NCBI GenBank assembly: GCA_028386065.3
Contig: JAKUCV010001789.1
Coordinates: 17,493 to 81,492, forward strand
DNA from: Turnera subulata
Taxonomy: Eukaryota; Streptophyta; Magnoliopsida; Malpighiales; Passifloraceae
Reading direction: 5' to 3'
Length of the DNA: 64,000 nt
How positions within the stretch are numbered: position 1 is the first letter of the stretch; each line of letters starts with the position of its first letter. Under the pieces are notes generated by a model. The model made no database searches and was not told where the DNA came from. It saw nothing but the letters and a program-made list of their open reading frames with translations. A program made the position numbers and the translations under genes. Shown here piece after piece: positions 63,517-64,000 of the stretch.

Positions 63517-64000
63517 CTATCTGTTGGGTTCAACATTAACCCTGAAACTCTGAGCCTCACCATTAATATTGACCCTAACACTGTCGTTCCAGGAGAACCA
63601 CATACCACCCCTGTTGTTTTCTCCAGGTATCTCAAACCGATTCGTTGGAGGAAAACGAAGTGGAATCACACCATGATTCTCTCGTGCTTGCCACAAAGTC
63701 TCAGTAATCAGTACCATGTTAGGCTTGTACTGATTCTTTAGATCCCTTAAAGTACGCACAAAGTCTTGAGATCTTCTTGCTATACCCCTGCAATTCCACA
63801 GTAAAAGTCGTACCTTAGGCCATGTAGGTGGTAACCCAGTCACCCTTGGGACGCTCCGAGCCATCATGGAAACCTGATAATAACTGCTTTCATTTAAAAT
63901 TTGGCATGAAGGCTCTAGCTGAAATTCCTGCATCCTAGCAGATATGAAAAACATTATAGAGTTAGCTGAGCCATAAAAATTTGTCCTGAGATTGCCTTGG
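63517..64000 (-). CDS. Antisense LINE ORF2 5' fragment in copia B (partial)
   Basis: The minus-strand frame runs to 63517 from beyond the window. It carries K-V-R-L-L-L-W-N-C-R-G-I-A-R-R-S-Q-D-F and K-P-N-M-V-L-I-T-E-T-L-W-Q-A, then G-G-M-W-F-S-W-N-D-S-V: the N-terminal third of a LINE endonuclease with N-C-R-G and T-E-T intact. It closely matches 15444-16127 and ends at the same point (N-V-E-P-N versus N-V-V-P-N), after which the two elements resume different sequence. Confidence 0.65.
   Translation of the reverse strand, partial: QGNLRTNFYGSANSIMFFISARMQEFQLEPSCQILNESSYYQVSMMARSVPRVTGLPPTWPKVRLLLWNCRGIARRSQDFVRTLRDLKNQYKPNMVLITETLWQARENHGVIPLRFPPTNRFEIPGENNRGGMWFSWNDSVRVNINGEAQSFRVNVEPNR

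Larger units (their letters stand above)
60743..64000 (+). mobile_element. Ty1/copia retrotransposon B (5' part)
   Basis: It is a relative of copia A in the opposite orientation, cut by the window end. Order: LTR 60743-60931; CGTTATCAGCACGAAATC at the start of the interior (a phrase typical of plant Tnt1-like elements); proline-rich module; GTGAATAGTAATTT repeats; GGGC/GGCCC palindromes; hairpin array; antisense LINE fragment running off the end. Pol should lie to the right. Confidence 0.85.

Overview
The window is nuclear DNA of a flowering plant, most likely a eudicot. The evidence is GT-AG introns in several conserved genes, an egg-cell-secreted EC1 protein, plant SKP1-like and F-box/DUF295 families, and abundant LTR retrotransposons, LINE fragments, MULE-like elements, a Stowaway-type MITE and tRNA-derived SINEs. 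No bacterial or organellar features were seen. Two undetermined bases (20649 and 57510) sit at probable assembly joins.

Layout. 1-2.6 kb: a 76-bp tandem repeat and a broken F-box/DUF295 gene. 2.9-4.4 kb: a solo LTR with a perfect 5-bp target duplication. 4.4-11.2 kb: a decayed ferroportin (IREG/FPN) gene on the minus strand, split by nested inverted-repeat elements; a second member of the inner element family carries an RNase H fragment. 12.1-18.5 kb: a degenerate Ty1/copia element (A, minus strand). 18.5-24 kb: a small, locally duplicated cluster of EC1 and SKP1-like genes, partly pseudogenised. 24.7-45.9 kb: the conserved gene island, with PRP39 (U1 snRNP splicing factor, 12 exons, 1127 aa), a lipoate/biotin ligase-family protein (4 exons, 268 aa) and an SSP4-like CTD phosphatase (6 coding exons, 500 aa). 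All three exon models keep one frame and give whole codon numbers. 48.4-58.3 kb: two related large-LTR elements, a solo LTR (48415-51193, TSD ATATA) and an element with 4.1-kb LTRs (52187-58258, TSD TGAAA) whose 5' LTR is truncated at an N. 60.7-64 kb: the start of a second copia element (B, plus strand) of the same family as A.

The most unusual content is inside the retrotransposons. Copia A and B, and both large LTRs, carry arrays of very short perfect hairpins. Within an array the loop is nearly constant while the stems change in a compensatory way. Both copia copies also carry an antisense 5' piece of a LINE ORF2. A proline-rich, GC-rich module next to a TGAACAGTG motif is shared by the two copia copies and the unrelated solo LTR. 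The young 52-58 kb element has a small antisense ORF with its own TATA box next to its 3' LTR.

The host genes are not a pathway cluster. PRP39 (pre-mRNA splicing) and the CTD phosphatase-like gene (RNA polymerase II) both concern mRNA production, but their proximity is probably chance. SKP1-like and F-box proteins belong to the same SCF ubiquitin-ligase system.
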